Source: UBA8231 sp964512165 (lineage in GTDB: Bacteria > Latescibacterota > UBA2968 > UBA8231). Taken from it: a stretch of 10,481 nucleotides of DNA. Under the pieces are notes generated by a model. It saw only the letters and a list, made by a program, of their open reading frames with translations, had not been told where the DNA came from and searched no databases. Shown in pieces: positions 1 to 6,455 of this stretch; position 1 is the first letter of the stretch, and each line of letters begins with the position of its first letter. Where the stretch lies: the NCBI GenBank assembly GCA_964512165.1, contig CAZEHQ010000164.1, positions 1 through 10,481 on the forward strand, written 5' to 3'. Made by a program: the position numbers and the translations under genes.

Positions 1-1
1 G

Positions 2-1183
2 GTCCTCCTCGGGGCGGGGCTGCTCCGCCGCTCCCCGGAACGGCCTCCGCGCCGCCTGCTGTGGCCCGCCGCCGCCTGGCTCGCCGGCCTGGGGATCAGC
101 TTCGCCCTGAGCGGATCCTCCGAGCCGGCCCCCCTGCTGCCGCCCCTGCTGGGGACGGCGGCCCTCTTCGTGGGCTGGCAGCTCCGGGGCGCGCCCGACG
201 CCGCGGTCGCCATGGCCGGCATCGGCGCCGGTGCCGTGGCGGCCTCCCTGCACGCCGCCGCCCAGCACGCCGGCTGGGACCCGGTGCCCCGGACCGACTT
301 CTTCCCCGACCGCGTGGTGGGACCCTTCGCCAACCCCAACCACCTCGCCGGCTTCCTGGCCGCGGCCCTGCCGCTGCTGCTGACCGCCGGCCTGGGCGCG
401 GGCAGCTCCCCGGGCGGGGTCCGCTGGCGTCCGGCCCTGGGCCTGGGGCTGGCGGTCCTGCTGATCCTCGGGATTCTGCTGCTGGCGGGCAGCCGCGGGG
501 CGCTGGCGGGCTGTCTGGCGGGGACCACCGTGGTCCTGGCCGGCTACGTCCGCGCTGCGCGGCTGGGACGGCTCCGGGCGCGGCCCCTGGGATGGCTGTC
601 GATGGTGGTCGGCGCGGCGGGAGTGGCGCTGCTGCTCCGCCACGAGCCGGTCATGAGCAACCGCCAGGGAGAGACCTCGGTGGGCCAGCGGCTGCAGGCG
701 ATGCTGAACGTGGCCGGCGAAGCGGCCGACCAGGACGCCACCCTGGTGCACCGGCGGGTGCTCCGAAGCCTCGCCTGGCGCCTGTTCGCCGCCGACCCCT
801 GGCTCGGCGCCGGACCCGGGCGGTTCCGGACGGCGGGCGCCCTGGCGGACGAGGCCGAGACGCGGCTGCTGGCCACGGTGAGGGGAGGTCTGCCCCGCCA
901 CGCCCACAACGAGCTGCTGCAGACGGCGGCCGAGTCGGGCCTGGCGGGCCTGCTGCCACTGGTCGTCCTGCTCGCCGCGGGCGGCCTGGGCGCCCTCGGA
1001 CCCGCCTGGCGCACGGGGGATCCGGTGACCTGGGCGGCCCTCGGCGGATGCGCCGCGGTCATGGTCCACGGGCTGGTGAGCTACCCGCTGCACCTGCCCG
1101 CCACGGCGGGGGTCTTCTGGGTGCTTCTCGGTGTCCTGTTCCGGCGCGGGGAGCCCCGGGGGGCGGGCGCTCGGAGCGCCTAG
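2..1183 (+). CDS. O-antigen ligase/polymerase-like membrane protein (5' partial)
   Basis: The reading frame is open from the window edge, so the N-terminus is missing; about 393 residues remain. The protein is strongly hydrophobic, with many Leu/Ala/Gly/Val membrane segments. Two features are typical of the O-antigen ligase/Wzy_C superfamily: a VVGPFANPNHLAGF segment just before a transmembrane helix (about 317-360), and RHAHNELLQTAAESGL (about 896-943) after a large soluble loop, followed by another helix. A GSRGALAG segment (about 490-510) is also characteristic. Family members act in the inner membrane, ligating or polymerising lipid-linked glycans on the periplasmic side. Sequence alone cannot separate ligase (WaaL), polymerase (Wzy) or a protein O-glycosylation ligase. 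No glycan genes lie downstream; any such cluster would be upstream, outside the window. The TAG stop shares three bases with the stop of the convergent gene. Confidence 0.82.
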   Translation, partial: VLLGAGLLRRSPERPPRRLLWPAAAWLAGLGISFALSGSSEPAPLLPPLLGTAALFVGWQLRGAPDAAVAMAGIGAGAVAASLHAAAQHAGWDPVPRTDFFPDRVVGPFANPNHLAGFLAAALPLLLTAGLGAGSSPGGVRWRPALGLGLAVLLILGILLLAGSRGALAGCLAGTTVVLAGYVRAARLGRLRARPLGWLSMVVGAAGVALLLRHEPVMSNRQGETSVGQRLQAMLNVAGEAADQDATLVHRRVLRSLAWRLFAADPWLGAGPGRFRTAGALADEAETRLLATVRGGLPRHAHNELLQTAAESGLAGLLPLVVLLAAGGLGALGPAWRTGDPVTWAALGGCAAVMVHGLVSYPLHLPATAGVFWVLLGVLFRRGEPRGAGARSA

Positions 1184-1992
1184 CGGCAGAAGCTGCCGAA
1201 GTCGCGGTAGTGGCGGACCGGCAGCTCGTGGTAGCGGCGGGCCAGCGCCTCCAGCCGCTGGCAGGCCAGCTCGTAGATCCGCCGGCCCTTCTCCGCCGAG
1301 GCGGCCAGGGCGTCGCCCATGATGCCGGTGCCCCCGGCGGTGTCGCGGCGGCGCTCGGCGAAGACGGCGAAGGGCAGCTCCTCGAATGGGGCCGTCAGGG
1401 AGTCGTCGGCGGCGGCGCGGCTCATGTCGACCATGTGGGCCCGCAGGTGCAGCTGCACCGCCGTCTCCCACTCGCCGCCGTGACCGACCAGCTCGTCGGT
1501 GGCGCTCCACTCCCGCATCTCCGCCTCCACGGCGTCCCACCAGCTGAAGCTGAGGGTGAAGATGTCCTCCTCGGCCAGTTGCCAGCTGACGGCGCGGCAG
1601 GGCGCGGCGTTGCCGCCGTGGCCGTTGAGGGTGACGATGCGCTCGAAGCCGTTGGCGTGGATGCTGCGGCAGACGTCGGCCACCAGGGCCTGGAAGGTCT
1701 CGAGGCCCAGGGAGATGGTGCCGGCGAAGCCCATGTTGTAGTGGGTGAACCCCGACCAGATCGGCGGCGCCACGATGACGGGGAAGTCCTCCACCCGCCG
1801 CGCCACCTCGGCGGCCATGTGGAAGGGGGCGGAGATGTCCACGTCCATGGGGCAGTGGGGGCCGTGCTGCTCCACCGAGCCCACCGGCACGATCACCACC
1901 GGCGCCTGCTCCACCGCCTCCTCGAACTCGTGGCGGAGCATCTCCTGCCACATGACCTTGCGGTTGCAGCCGTCGTAGGAAACCGAGTACAT
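1180..1992 (-). CDS. Creatininase-family metal-dependent amidohydrolase
   Basis: This 270-residue protein matches the usual size of the creatininase family (PF02633). Metal-site motifs are present: GSVEQHGPHCPMDVD (residues 38-52, with likely ligands E41, H43 and D52 at the spacing seen in creatininase), NGHGGN (123-128) and GHGGEWET (170-177). Family members hydrolyse cyclic or linear amides (creatinine, formamidopyrimidines) or process peptides (MftE in mycofactocin synthesis), so family membership does not fix the substrate. No mycofactocin genes are nearby. The ATG at 1992 sits 1 nt after the stop of the upstream oxidoreductase gene, with GGAGG 6 nt upstream inside that gene. The two are therefore probably co-transcribed and translationally coupled, which suggests a shared pathway. 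No signal peptide is seen, so it is probably cytoplasmic. Confidence 0.88.
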   Translation of the reverse strand: MYSVSYDGCNRKVMWQEMLRHEFEEAVEQAPVVIVPVGSVEQHGPHCPMDVDISAPFHMAAEVARRVEDFPVIVAPPIWSGFTHYNMGFAGTISLGLETFQALVADVCRSIHANGFERIVTLNGHGGNAAPCRAVSWQLAEEDIFTLSFSWWDAVEAEMREWSATDELVGHGGEWETAVQLHLRAHMVDMSRAAADDSLTAPFEELPFAVFAERRRDTAGGTGIMGDALAASAEKGRRIYELACQRLEALARRYHELPVRHYRDFGSFCR

Positions 1993-1993
1993 G

Positions 1994-3169
1994 CTATTCC
2001 TCCCTCTCTGCGTGCAGCCGCCTCAGGGCCTCGTCGTGGCCCGTCCCCTCGCGGCGCAGGGCCCTGTAGCGGCCTCGGTCGATGCCCTCCCAGCTCTTGT
2101 AGCCGCGGATGTCGCGGCCGCCCTCGGCCTCCACCGGCAACTCCCCCGCCTCGATCATCAGGTCGATGGGGTACTCCTTCTCCTGCAGCGGGAAGTGGAT
2201 CACCCGCCGGCGGCGGGCCGACTCGTAGAGACCCATCATGATCTCCACCGTGACCCGCGCCTGCGCGCCGGAGCCGCGGTGCTCGTCGACCTCGCCCTCG
2301 AGCCACTGCACGAGCTCGCGCACCTGGGCGGCGTTGGTGTCGCCGCCGATCGCCTGGCCACCCTCCCCGGGGCCGAGGTCGATCTCCTGCCAGCCGGCGG
2401 CGCCGGCGTTCATCAGGCGCACCCGGCCTTCGCTGACCTCCATCAGCCCCTCGGTGCCGCGGACCTGGAAGCTGCCCGCCGTGGCTCCCTCGCGCATCAG
2501 GTCGGACTGGATGAAGAGCTGCACGCCGCCGTCGAAGTGGACCAGCCCCAGGCAGGAGTCCTCGATCGCCGTGCCGCGCTCGTAGCGGTCGGTGAGGCGC
2601 TCCACGGCGCCCATCACCCACACGGGGTGGGGATCCCCGAGGACGAAGCGCGAGCCGTCGATGGAGTGCGTCCCCCAGTTCGACAGCCCGTCGGCGACCT
2701 TGTTGGTCACCATCAGGGGCTCGCCCACGGCGCCCTGCCGCATCAGGTCGCGGGCCTTCTCCCAGCCCCTGGTGAAGCGCCGCTGGTGGCTGACCACGAG
2801 CTTCGTGCCGCTGGCCTCGCAGGCCTCCACCATGCGGTCGGCGGCGCCGAGGCCGATGGCCATCGGCTTCTCGCAGATCACCGCCTTCACGCCGGCCTCG
2901 GCGGCGGCGATCGTCGGCGCCGGATGCAGCAGGTGCCAGGTGCAGACGCTGACGATGTCGGGTTGCGCCTCGGCGAGCATCTCCTCCACGCTCTCGAAGC
3001 CCCGCAGGTTCAGGTGGGGATAGACCTCCTCGATGTAACGGGTCCGGGCCTCGGCCACGGGATCGGCCACGGCCACCACCTCGACTCCGTCGGCGAGGGC
3101 ATACCCCTCCATGTGGGCCTGTCCGATGCCGCCGCAGCCGACGATGGCGGCTTTGTATTTCGCGGGCAT
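1994..3169 (-). CDS. Gfo/Idh/MocA-family NAD(P)-dependent oxidoreductase
   Basis: This 391-residue protein has an N-terminal Rossmann fold with GCGGIG (residues 11-16) directly after the first beta strand. It has the family EKP signature in VICEKPMAIG (97-106; K101 is the usual catalytic lysine), HQRRF (128-132) and GTHSID (166-171, with a likely catalytic His168). The family oxidises or reduces sugars, inositols, aldoses or related compounds with NAD(P); the substrate is not readable here. The frame stays open about 160 codons further upstream, antisense to arfB, but the ATG at 3169 puts the dinucleotide-binding motif at the expected distance from the N-terminus. There is no Shine-Dalgarno before this ATG, and a -10-like element sits only 8 nt upstream, suggesting a leaderless mRNA. 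About 45 C-terminal residues after the second domain are charged (Arg/Glu-rich). It is the first gene of a two-gene operon with the creatininase-like hydrolase. Confidence 0.9.
   Translation of the reverse strand: MPAKYKAAIVGCGGIGQAHMEGYALADGVEVVAVADPVAEARTRYIEEVYPHLNLRGFESVEEMLAEAQPDIVSVCTWHLLHPAPTIAAAEAGVKAVICEKPMAIGLGAADRMVEACEASGTKLVVSHQRRFTRGWEKARDLMRQGAVGEPLMVTNKVADGLSNWGTHSIDGSRFVLGDPHPVWVMGAVERLTDRYERGTAIEDSCLGLVHFDGGVQLFIQSDLMREGATAGSFQVRGTEGLMEVSEGRVRLMNAGAAGWQEIDLGPGEGGQAIGGDTNAAQVRELVQWLEGEVDEHRGSGAQARVTVEIMMGLYESARRRRVIHFPLQEKEYPIDLMIEAGELPVEAEGGRDIRGYKSWEGIDRGRYRALRREGTGHDEALRRLHAEREE
1998..2004 (-). promoter_or_regulatory. Shine-Dalgarno for the creatininase gene, inside the upstream CDS
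   Basis: On the minus strand the sequence GGGAGGA lies about 6 nt before the ATG at 1992. It is formed by the final Arg-Glu-Glu codons of the upstream oxidoreductase gene, whose TAG is at 1996-1994. This fixes the creatininase start and supports translational coupling of the pair. Confidence 0.75.
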
Positions 3170-3193
3170 GACGGGATAGTATAGATACCGCCC
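3170..3193. promoter_or_regulatory. Divergent 24-bp spacer with back-to-back -10-like elements
   Basis: This is the only spacer between two divergent genes. On the minus strand TATACT (3183-3178, 5 of 6 to TATAAT) lies 8 nt before the oxidoreductase ATG, with TGGAGA (4 of 6 to TTGACA) 18 nt upstream, inside arfB. On the plus strand TATAGA (3180-3185) lies 8 nt before the arfB ATG; its -35 region is poor. The core GTATAGATAC (3179-3188) is an inverted repeat. It stands out as an A/T island in very GC-rich sequence. Neither gene has a Shine-Dalgarno, so both transcripts would start within about 1-3 nt of their ATG. These are promoter predictions by eye. Confidence 0.5.
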
Positions 3194-3640
3194 ATGGAAC
3201 CTCTCCAGAGCCGCGACGGGATCGACCTTCCGGGGGGCATCCGCCTGCCCCTCTCCGAGCTGCGGTTCTCCTTCAGCCGCAGCCCCGGCCCCGGGGGGCA
3301 GCACGTGAACAAGGTCAACACCCGCGTCGAGCTGCGCTTCGACGTGGCCGCCAGCCCCCGTCTCCCCGTCGAGCTGCGCCAGCGCGCCCTGGCCCGGCTG
3401 GCAGACCGCCTCAACCGCGCCGGCGAGCTGGTGGTCGCCTCCTCCCGGCACCGGTCCCAGACCCGCAACCGCCTCGACTGCATCGAGCGCTTCCAGGCGC
3501 TCCTGGCCGAAGCCCTGCGTCCTCCCGGCCCCCGGCGGCGGCGCACGAGGCCGGGCCGGGCGGCGATCGCCCGCCGCCGCGAAGCCAAGGTGCGCCAGTC
3601 CCGGAAGAAGAGCCTGCGGCGGCGCCCCGACTCCGAGTGA
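3194..3640 (+). CDS. arfB: Alternative ribosome-rescue factor B (ArfB/YaeJ-type peptidyl-tRNA hydrolase)
   Basis: This 148-residue protein is the size of ArfB (E. coli 140) and much shorter than RF1/RF2, with no codon-recognition domain. The catalytic GGQ (residues 34-36) sits in SPGPGGQHVNKVNT, followed by VELRFDV and a SRHRSQTRNR segment, the standard domain order of the class I release-factor hydrolase fold. The last ~40 residues are a strongly basic tail (RRRRTRPGR...RRREAK...SRKKSLRRR). In ArfB this tail occupies the empty mRNA channel of ribosomes stalled on nonstop mRNA, while GGQ hydrolyses the peptidyl-tRNA. The TRP.R element resembles that of E. coli YaeJ. The ATG at 3194 has no Shine-Dalgarno and lies 8 nt after a -10-like element. 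The gene stands alone, divergent from the oxidoreductase operon. PrfH is a less likely alternative because of the size and basic tail. Confidence 0.92.
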   Translation: MEPLQSRDGIDLPGGIRLPLSELRFSFSRSPGPGGQHVNKVNTRVELRFDVAASPRLPVELRQRALARLADRLNRAGELVVASSRHRSQTRNRLDCIERFQALLAEALRPPGPRRRRTRPGRAAIARRREAKVRQSRKKSLRRRPDSE

Positions 3641-3677
3641 ACCGATTCGCACGTTGAGGCGTCCTATCAGGAAGGGC

Positions 3678-3707
3678 TTGCCAATGTGCGGATGCCCTCT
3701 CTATTGT
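3678..3707 (+). promoter_or_regulatory. Putative sigma70-type promoter of the sigma-factor gene
   Basis: TTGCCA (3678-3683, 5 of 6 to TTGACA) and TATTGT (3702-3707, 4 of 6 to TATAAT) are separated by 18 nt, within the 117-nt spacer between arfB and the sigma gene. Transcription would start near 3714, giving a leader of about 44 nt. An AGGGC/GCCCT inverted repeat (3673-3677 and 3694-3698) brackets the -35 and spacer, and TCCTATCAGGA (3662-3672) is a small palindrome just upstream; either could be an operator. The assignment is by eye. A Bacteroidetes-like -7 element (TACCTTTA, 3708-3715) is also present, but without a TTG at the right distance. Confidence 0.45.
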
Positions 3708-3747
3708 TACCTTTACGTTCACGTCAAGGTTGGATTCCCGGGGATTC

Positions 3748-3753
3748 GGAGGG
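3748..3753 (+). promoter_or_regulatory. Shine-Dalgarno fixing the sigma-factor start
   Basis: GGAGGG lies 4-5 nt before the ATG at 3758. It favours this start over the in-frame ATG at 3686, which would overlap the predicted promoter and add 24 residues with no sigma-family character. Confidence 0.8.
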
Positions 3754-3757
3754 CGGA

Positions 3758-4603
3758 ATGACCGCCAGCAGGCCCACGAGCACCACCGACGCCGCCGAGC
3801 TCTACTGGCGCGAGATCAAGGACAACGAGCCCCTCAGCCGGGAGCGCGAGGTCGAGCTGTTCACCCGCTTGCGCGGGGGGGACGAAGGCGCGCGGCAGCG
3901 GATCATCGAGGCCAACCTGCGCTTCGTGGTCAGCGTCGCCCGCGACTACAAGGACTACGGCCTCTCCCTCGGCGAGCTGATCTCCGAGGGCAACGTGGGC
4001 CTCCTGGAGGCGGTGAAGCGCTTCGACGAGACCCGGGGGTTCAAGTTCATCACCTACGCGGTGTGGTGGATCCGGCAGGCGATCCTCAAGGCCCTGGCCC
4101 TCCAGGGCCGCGTGGCGCGGCCCCCCATGAGCCAGATCAACGACCTGCAGAAGATCGAGCGCGAGGCCGGGCGGCTGGCCCAGAGCCTGGGCCGCTCGCC
4201 CACCGGCGCCGAGATCGCCGAGCGTGTCGACATCAGCGCCGAGCGCACCCGCAACGCCCTGGACGTGAGCCAGCACGACCTGTCCCTCGACGCGCCCGCC
4301 TACCCCGACGAGGCGGCGCCCCTGCTGTCGGTCTGGGCCGCCCCCGAGACCGGCGCCGACACCCGCTTCGAGGAGGCCGAGATGCGCGACCGCCTGTCCT
4401 CCTGCCTGAGTCAGCTCGACGAGCGCGAGGGCGAGATCGTGCGCGCCTACTTCGGCCTCGGCGGCGCCGAGCCCATGACCCTCGAGGAGATCGGCGACTG
4501 CCTGGGCGTCACCCGCGAGCGCGTGCGCCAGCTGCGCAACCGCGCCCTGACGAAGCTGCGCGACAACTGCGGCGAGATGCTCGCGGAGTTCTCCCCCAAC
4601 TGA
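3758..4603 (+). CDS. RpoD-like sigma-70 family RNA polymerase sigma factor (281 aa)
   Basis: The domains follow the group 1/2 sigma order: region 1.2 (about 11-60, AAELYWREI...IIEANLRFVVSVA), region 2 (65-115, with SEGNVGLLEAVKRFDE and YAVWWIRQ at 100-107), region 3 (117-175) and region 4 (about 210-268, ending in the helix-turn-helix VTRERVRQLRNRALTKLR). Acidic region 1.1 is absent. At 281 residues it matches short RpoD proteins of Bacteroidetes and relatives, so it may be the primary sigma factor or a close group 2 paralogue. Position-by-position alignment to E. coli sigma70 puts Leu110 at T440 (-10 contact), and Ser125 and Asn128 at H455 and E458 (extended -10 contacts). The segment following region 2.4 reads VARPP rather than the usual I/V-R-I/L-P. 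It has its own promoter-like signal and is monocistronic, converging on the peptidase gene. Confidence 0.93.
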   Translation: MTASRPTSTTDAAELYWREIKDNEPLSREREVELFTRLRGGDEGARQRIIEANLRFVVSVARDYKDYGLSLGELISEGNVGLLEAVKRFDETRGFKFITYAVWWIRQAILKALALQGRVARPPMSQINDLQKIEREAGRLAQSLGRSPTGAEIAERVDISAERTRNALDVSQHDLSLDAPAYPDEAAPLLSVWAAPETGADTRFEEAEMRDRLSSCLSQLDEREGEIVRAYFGLGGAEPMTLEEIGDCLGVTRERVRQLRNRALTKLRDNCGEMLAEFSPN

Positions 4604-4614
4604 GCGGCTCCGTG

Positions 4615-4632
4615 CCCCGCCCGGCGGCGGGG
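4615..4632. terminator. GC hairpin between convergent genes
   Basis: CCCCGCC (4615-4621) and GGCGGGG (4626-4632) form a perfect 7-bp stem with a 4-nt loop in the 37-nt gap between the stops of the sigma gene (4603) and the peptidase gene (4641). No U-tract follows on either strand, so it is not a canonical intrinsic terminator. The position suggests a bidirectional transcript end or a 3'-end barrier. Such stems also arise easily in GC-rich DNA. Confidence 0.4.
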
Positions 4633-4640
4633 GTCCCGCT

Positions 4641-6455
4641 TCAGCCGCGGCCGCCCGGCCGCGGCGCCTGCCGCGACCACAGCTCCTCCATGCGCTCGAT
4701 CGGCTCCCGGAGGGTGTCGATCGCCTCCAGCCAGAACCGGGGCGACTCCAGGTCGGCGCCGATCGACTCGCGGGCCACGTTCTCGGCCGAGTCGGAGCCC
4801 GCGCGCCGCAGGAACTCCTCGTAGCGCGGCAGGAAGGCGGCGCCCTCCTCGCGGAAGCGGGCGAAGAGCCCGCGGCTGAGGAGGAAGCCGAAGGTGTAGG
4901 GGAAGTTGTAGAACGGCATGCTGGTGATGTAGAAGTGCAGCTTGGAGGCCCAGAACAGGGGGTCCTCGCCGCCCTCCTCCAGGACGTCGCCGAAGAGGCG
5001 GCGCTGGGTCCGCGCCATGAGCCCGCACAGGCGGCTGACCTCGACCTCCTCCTCCAGACGCTCCTCGTGGAAGGCCTTCTCGAACTCGAAGCGCACCGGA
5101 ATGTCCATGAGATAGACGGCGCCGTGGGCGGCCTCCATGTCGAGGACGCGGAGCTTGTCCTCGTCGCTCACCGCGGGGTCGGAGAGGACGCCCTCGGTGA
5201 GGATCATCTCCCCGAAGGTGGAGGCCGACTCGGCCAGGGTCATGGGGTAGTGGTGGAGGAAGGGGCGGGTTTCGCGCAGGAGGTGGTGGTGGAAGGCGTG
5301 ACCGGCCTCGTGGGCGAGGGTGCGCACGTCGCCGAGGCGGCCGTTGAAGGTCATGTACACCCGCGGCTCCATGGTCAGCAGCGAACCGGTGCAGAACGCC
5401 CCCGGCCGCTTGCCGGGCCGCGGCTCCCACTCGATCCAGCGGCGCTCGCTCATCTGCGCCGTGAACTCGCCGAGGGCGGGGTAGGCGGCGCCGAAGGCCT
5501 CCTCCACCCACGAGCGCGCCTCCTCCCACGAGAGGGACTTCTCCTCGCCGGCGGCGGGAAGCGGCGCCTCCAGGTCGTACCAGGCGACGCCGGGGGCGCC
5601 CATGGCCTCCGCCTTGAAGCGGAAGACGCGGCGCGCCAGCTCGGCGCGGTCGTAGATCGCCTCGAAGAGGGCGTCGAGGGAGCGCCGGGTGATGCGCGCC
5701 TGGAGCAGGGCGGTGTCGAGGAAGTGGTCGACGCCGCGGTGGCGGTTGAGGGTGAGACGGGTCCCGGAGATGGCGTTGATCGCCGCCGCGGCCACGTCCT
5801 GAACCGCCTCCCAGGCGGCGTTGCCGCCTTCGAAGGCGGCGCGGCGCACGGCGCGGTCGGGATGCGACATGAGGGAGCGTCTCTGCGCCATGGGCAGGCG
5901 CTCGCGGCGGCCGTCGGGCCAGGGCATGTCGAACTCGAGCTTGCCGGAGAGCGTGTCGTAGAGGCGCCCCCAGGCGTGGATGCCGTCGACGCCGAGATCG
6001 GCGGAGAGGCGCTCCTCCGCCGGACTCATGGTCCGCCGGGCCTCCTGGCGCAGCCGCCGCAGGTGGTAGGCGCAGCCCTCGAGGGCGGGGCGGCCGGCGA
6101 GCCCGTCGACGGCGGCGGCGGAAGCCTGCTTCAGGCCGCGCTGCAGCTCGACCTCGAGCTTCTCGGCCTCGGCCGCGGTGCGGGCGAAGGCGGCCTCCGC
6201 CTTCTTGTAGGACTCGTCGGCGGCGTCGGCGGCGGTCAGGCACCCGAGGTAGGAGCCCAGGTGGCTCAGACGGCGGGACAGCTCCTCCACGTCGACGAGA
6301 ACGGACTCCCAGTCGCCGGCGTTGTCGGCGCCGAGGGTGGGCAGCTCCGCGGCGCGCTGCAGCAGGGCCTGCAGCTCGTCGGCCAGGGCGCGCTCGAAGG
6401 CGTCCCTCTCGGAGCTGTCGAAGCTCGGGAAGTAGCTGGCGAGGTCCCAGTTCAT
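4641..6455 (-). CDS. pepF: M3-family oligoendopeptidase F
   Basis: This 604-residue protein matches the usual ~600-residue PepF length. The zinc-binding HEAGH (residues 382-386, within LAHEAGHAFHHHL) and the third ligand Glu409 in TLAESASTFGEM are present, followed by the conserved FYITSMPFYNFPYTFGFLLSRGL segment near the C-terminus, all diagnostic of M3 peptidases. The N-terminal ~200 residues are helical and charged, forming the lid region. No signal peptide is visible, so it should be cytoplasmic, degrading short peptides of roughly 5-20 residues. The ATG at 6455 overlaps the parC stop in ATGA (6455-6452), and there is no close Shine-Dalgarno (only AGGA more than 20 nt upstream). Translation therefore probably depends on termination-reinitiation from parC. 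It is the last gene of the apparent parE-parC-pepF operon. Confidence 0.93.
   Translation of the reverse strand: MNWDLASYFPSFDSSERDAFERALADELQALLQRAAELPTLGADNAGDWESVLVDVEELSRRLSHLGSYLGCLTAADAADESYKKAEAAFARTAAEAEKLEVELQRGLKQASAAAVDGLAGRPALEGCAYHLRRLRQEARRTMSPAEERLSADLGVDGIHAWGRLYDTLSGKLEFDMPWPDGRRERLPMAQRRSLMSHPDRAVRRAAFEGGNAAWEAVQDVAAAAINAISGTRLTLNRHRGVDHFLDTALLQARITRRSLDALFEAIYDRAELARRVFRFKAEAMGAPGVAWYDLEAPLPAAGEEKSLSWEEARSWVEEAFGAAYPALGEFTAQMSERRWIEWEPRPGKRPGAFCTGSLLTMEPRVYMTFNGRLGDVRTLAHEAGHAFHHHLLRETRPFLHHYPMTLAESASTFGEMILTEGVLSDPAVSDEDKLRVLDMEAAHGAVYLMDIPVRFEFEKAFHEERLEEEVEVSRLCGLMARTQRRLFGDVLEEGGEDPLFWASKLHFYITSMPFYNFPYTFGFLLSRGLFARFREEGAAFLPRYEEFLRRAGSDSAENVARESIGADLESPRFWLEAIDTLREPIERMEELWSRQAPRPGGRG

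Noticed and set aside
61..2241. A 726-residue plus-strand open frame spanning the ligase and the creatininase region
   Set aside because: It is out of frame with the ligase gene, made of Arg/Pro/Gly low-complexity sequence, and antisense to the creatininase gene, which has full family motifs. It is a GC-driven shadow.
3170..3652. N-terminal extension of the oxidoreductase to 552 residues
   Set aside because: The extra 161 residues are antisense to arfB and low-complexity; the Rossmann motif fits a start at 3169.
3686..3757. Upstream ATG giving a 305-residue sigma factor
   Set aside because: It lies within the predicted promoter region, has no good Shine-Dalgarno and adds non-sigma sequence; the ATG at 3758 has GGAGGG at proper spacing.
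4447..6243. Arg-rich 598-residue minus-strand frame overlapping the peptidase
   Set aside because: It is in another frame of the same strand as pepF, with Arg/Pro repeats only; it is a frame shadow.
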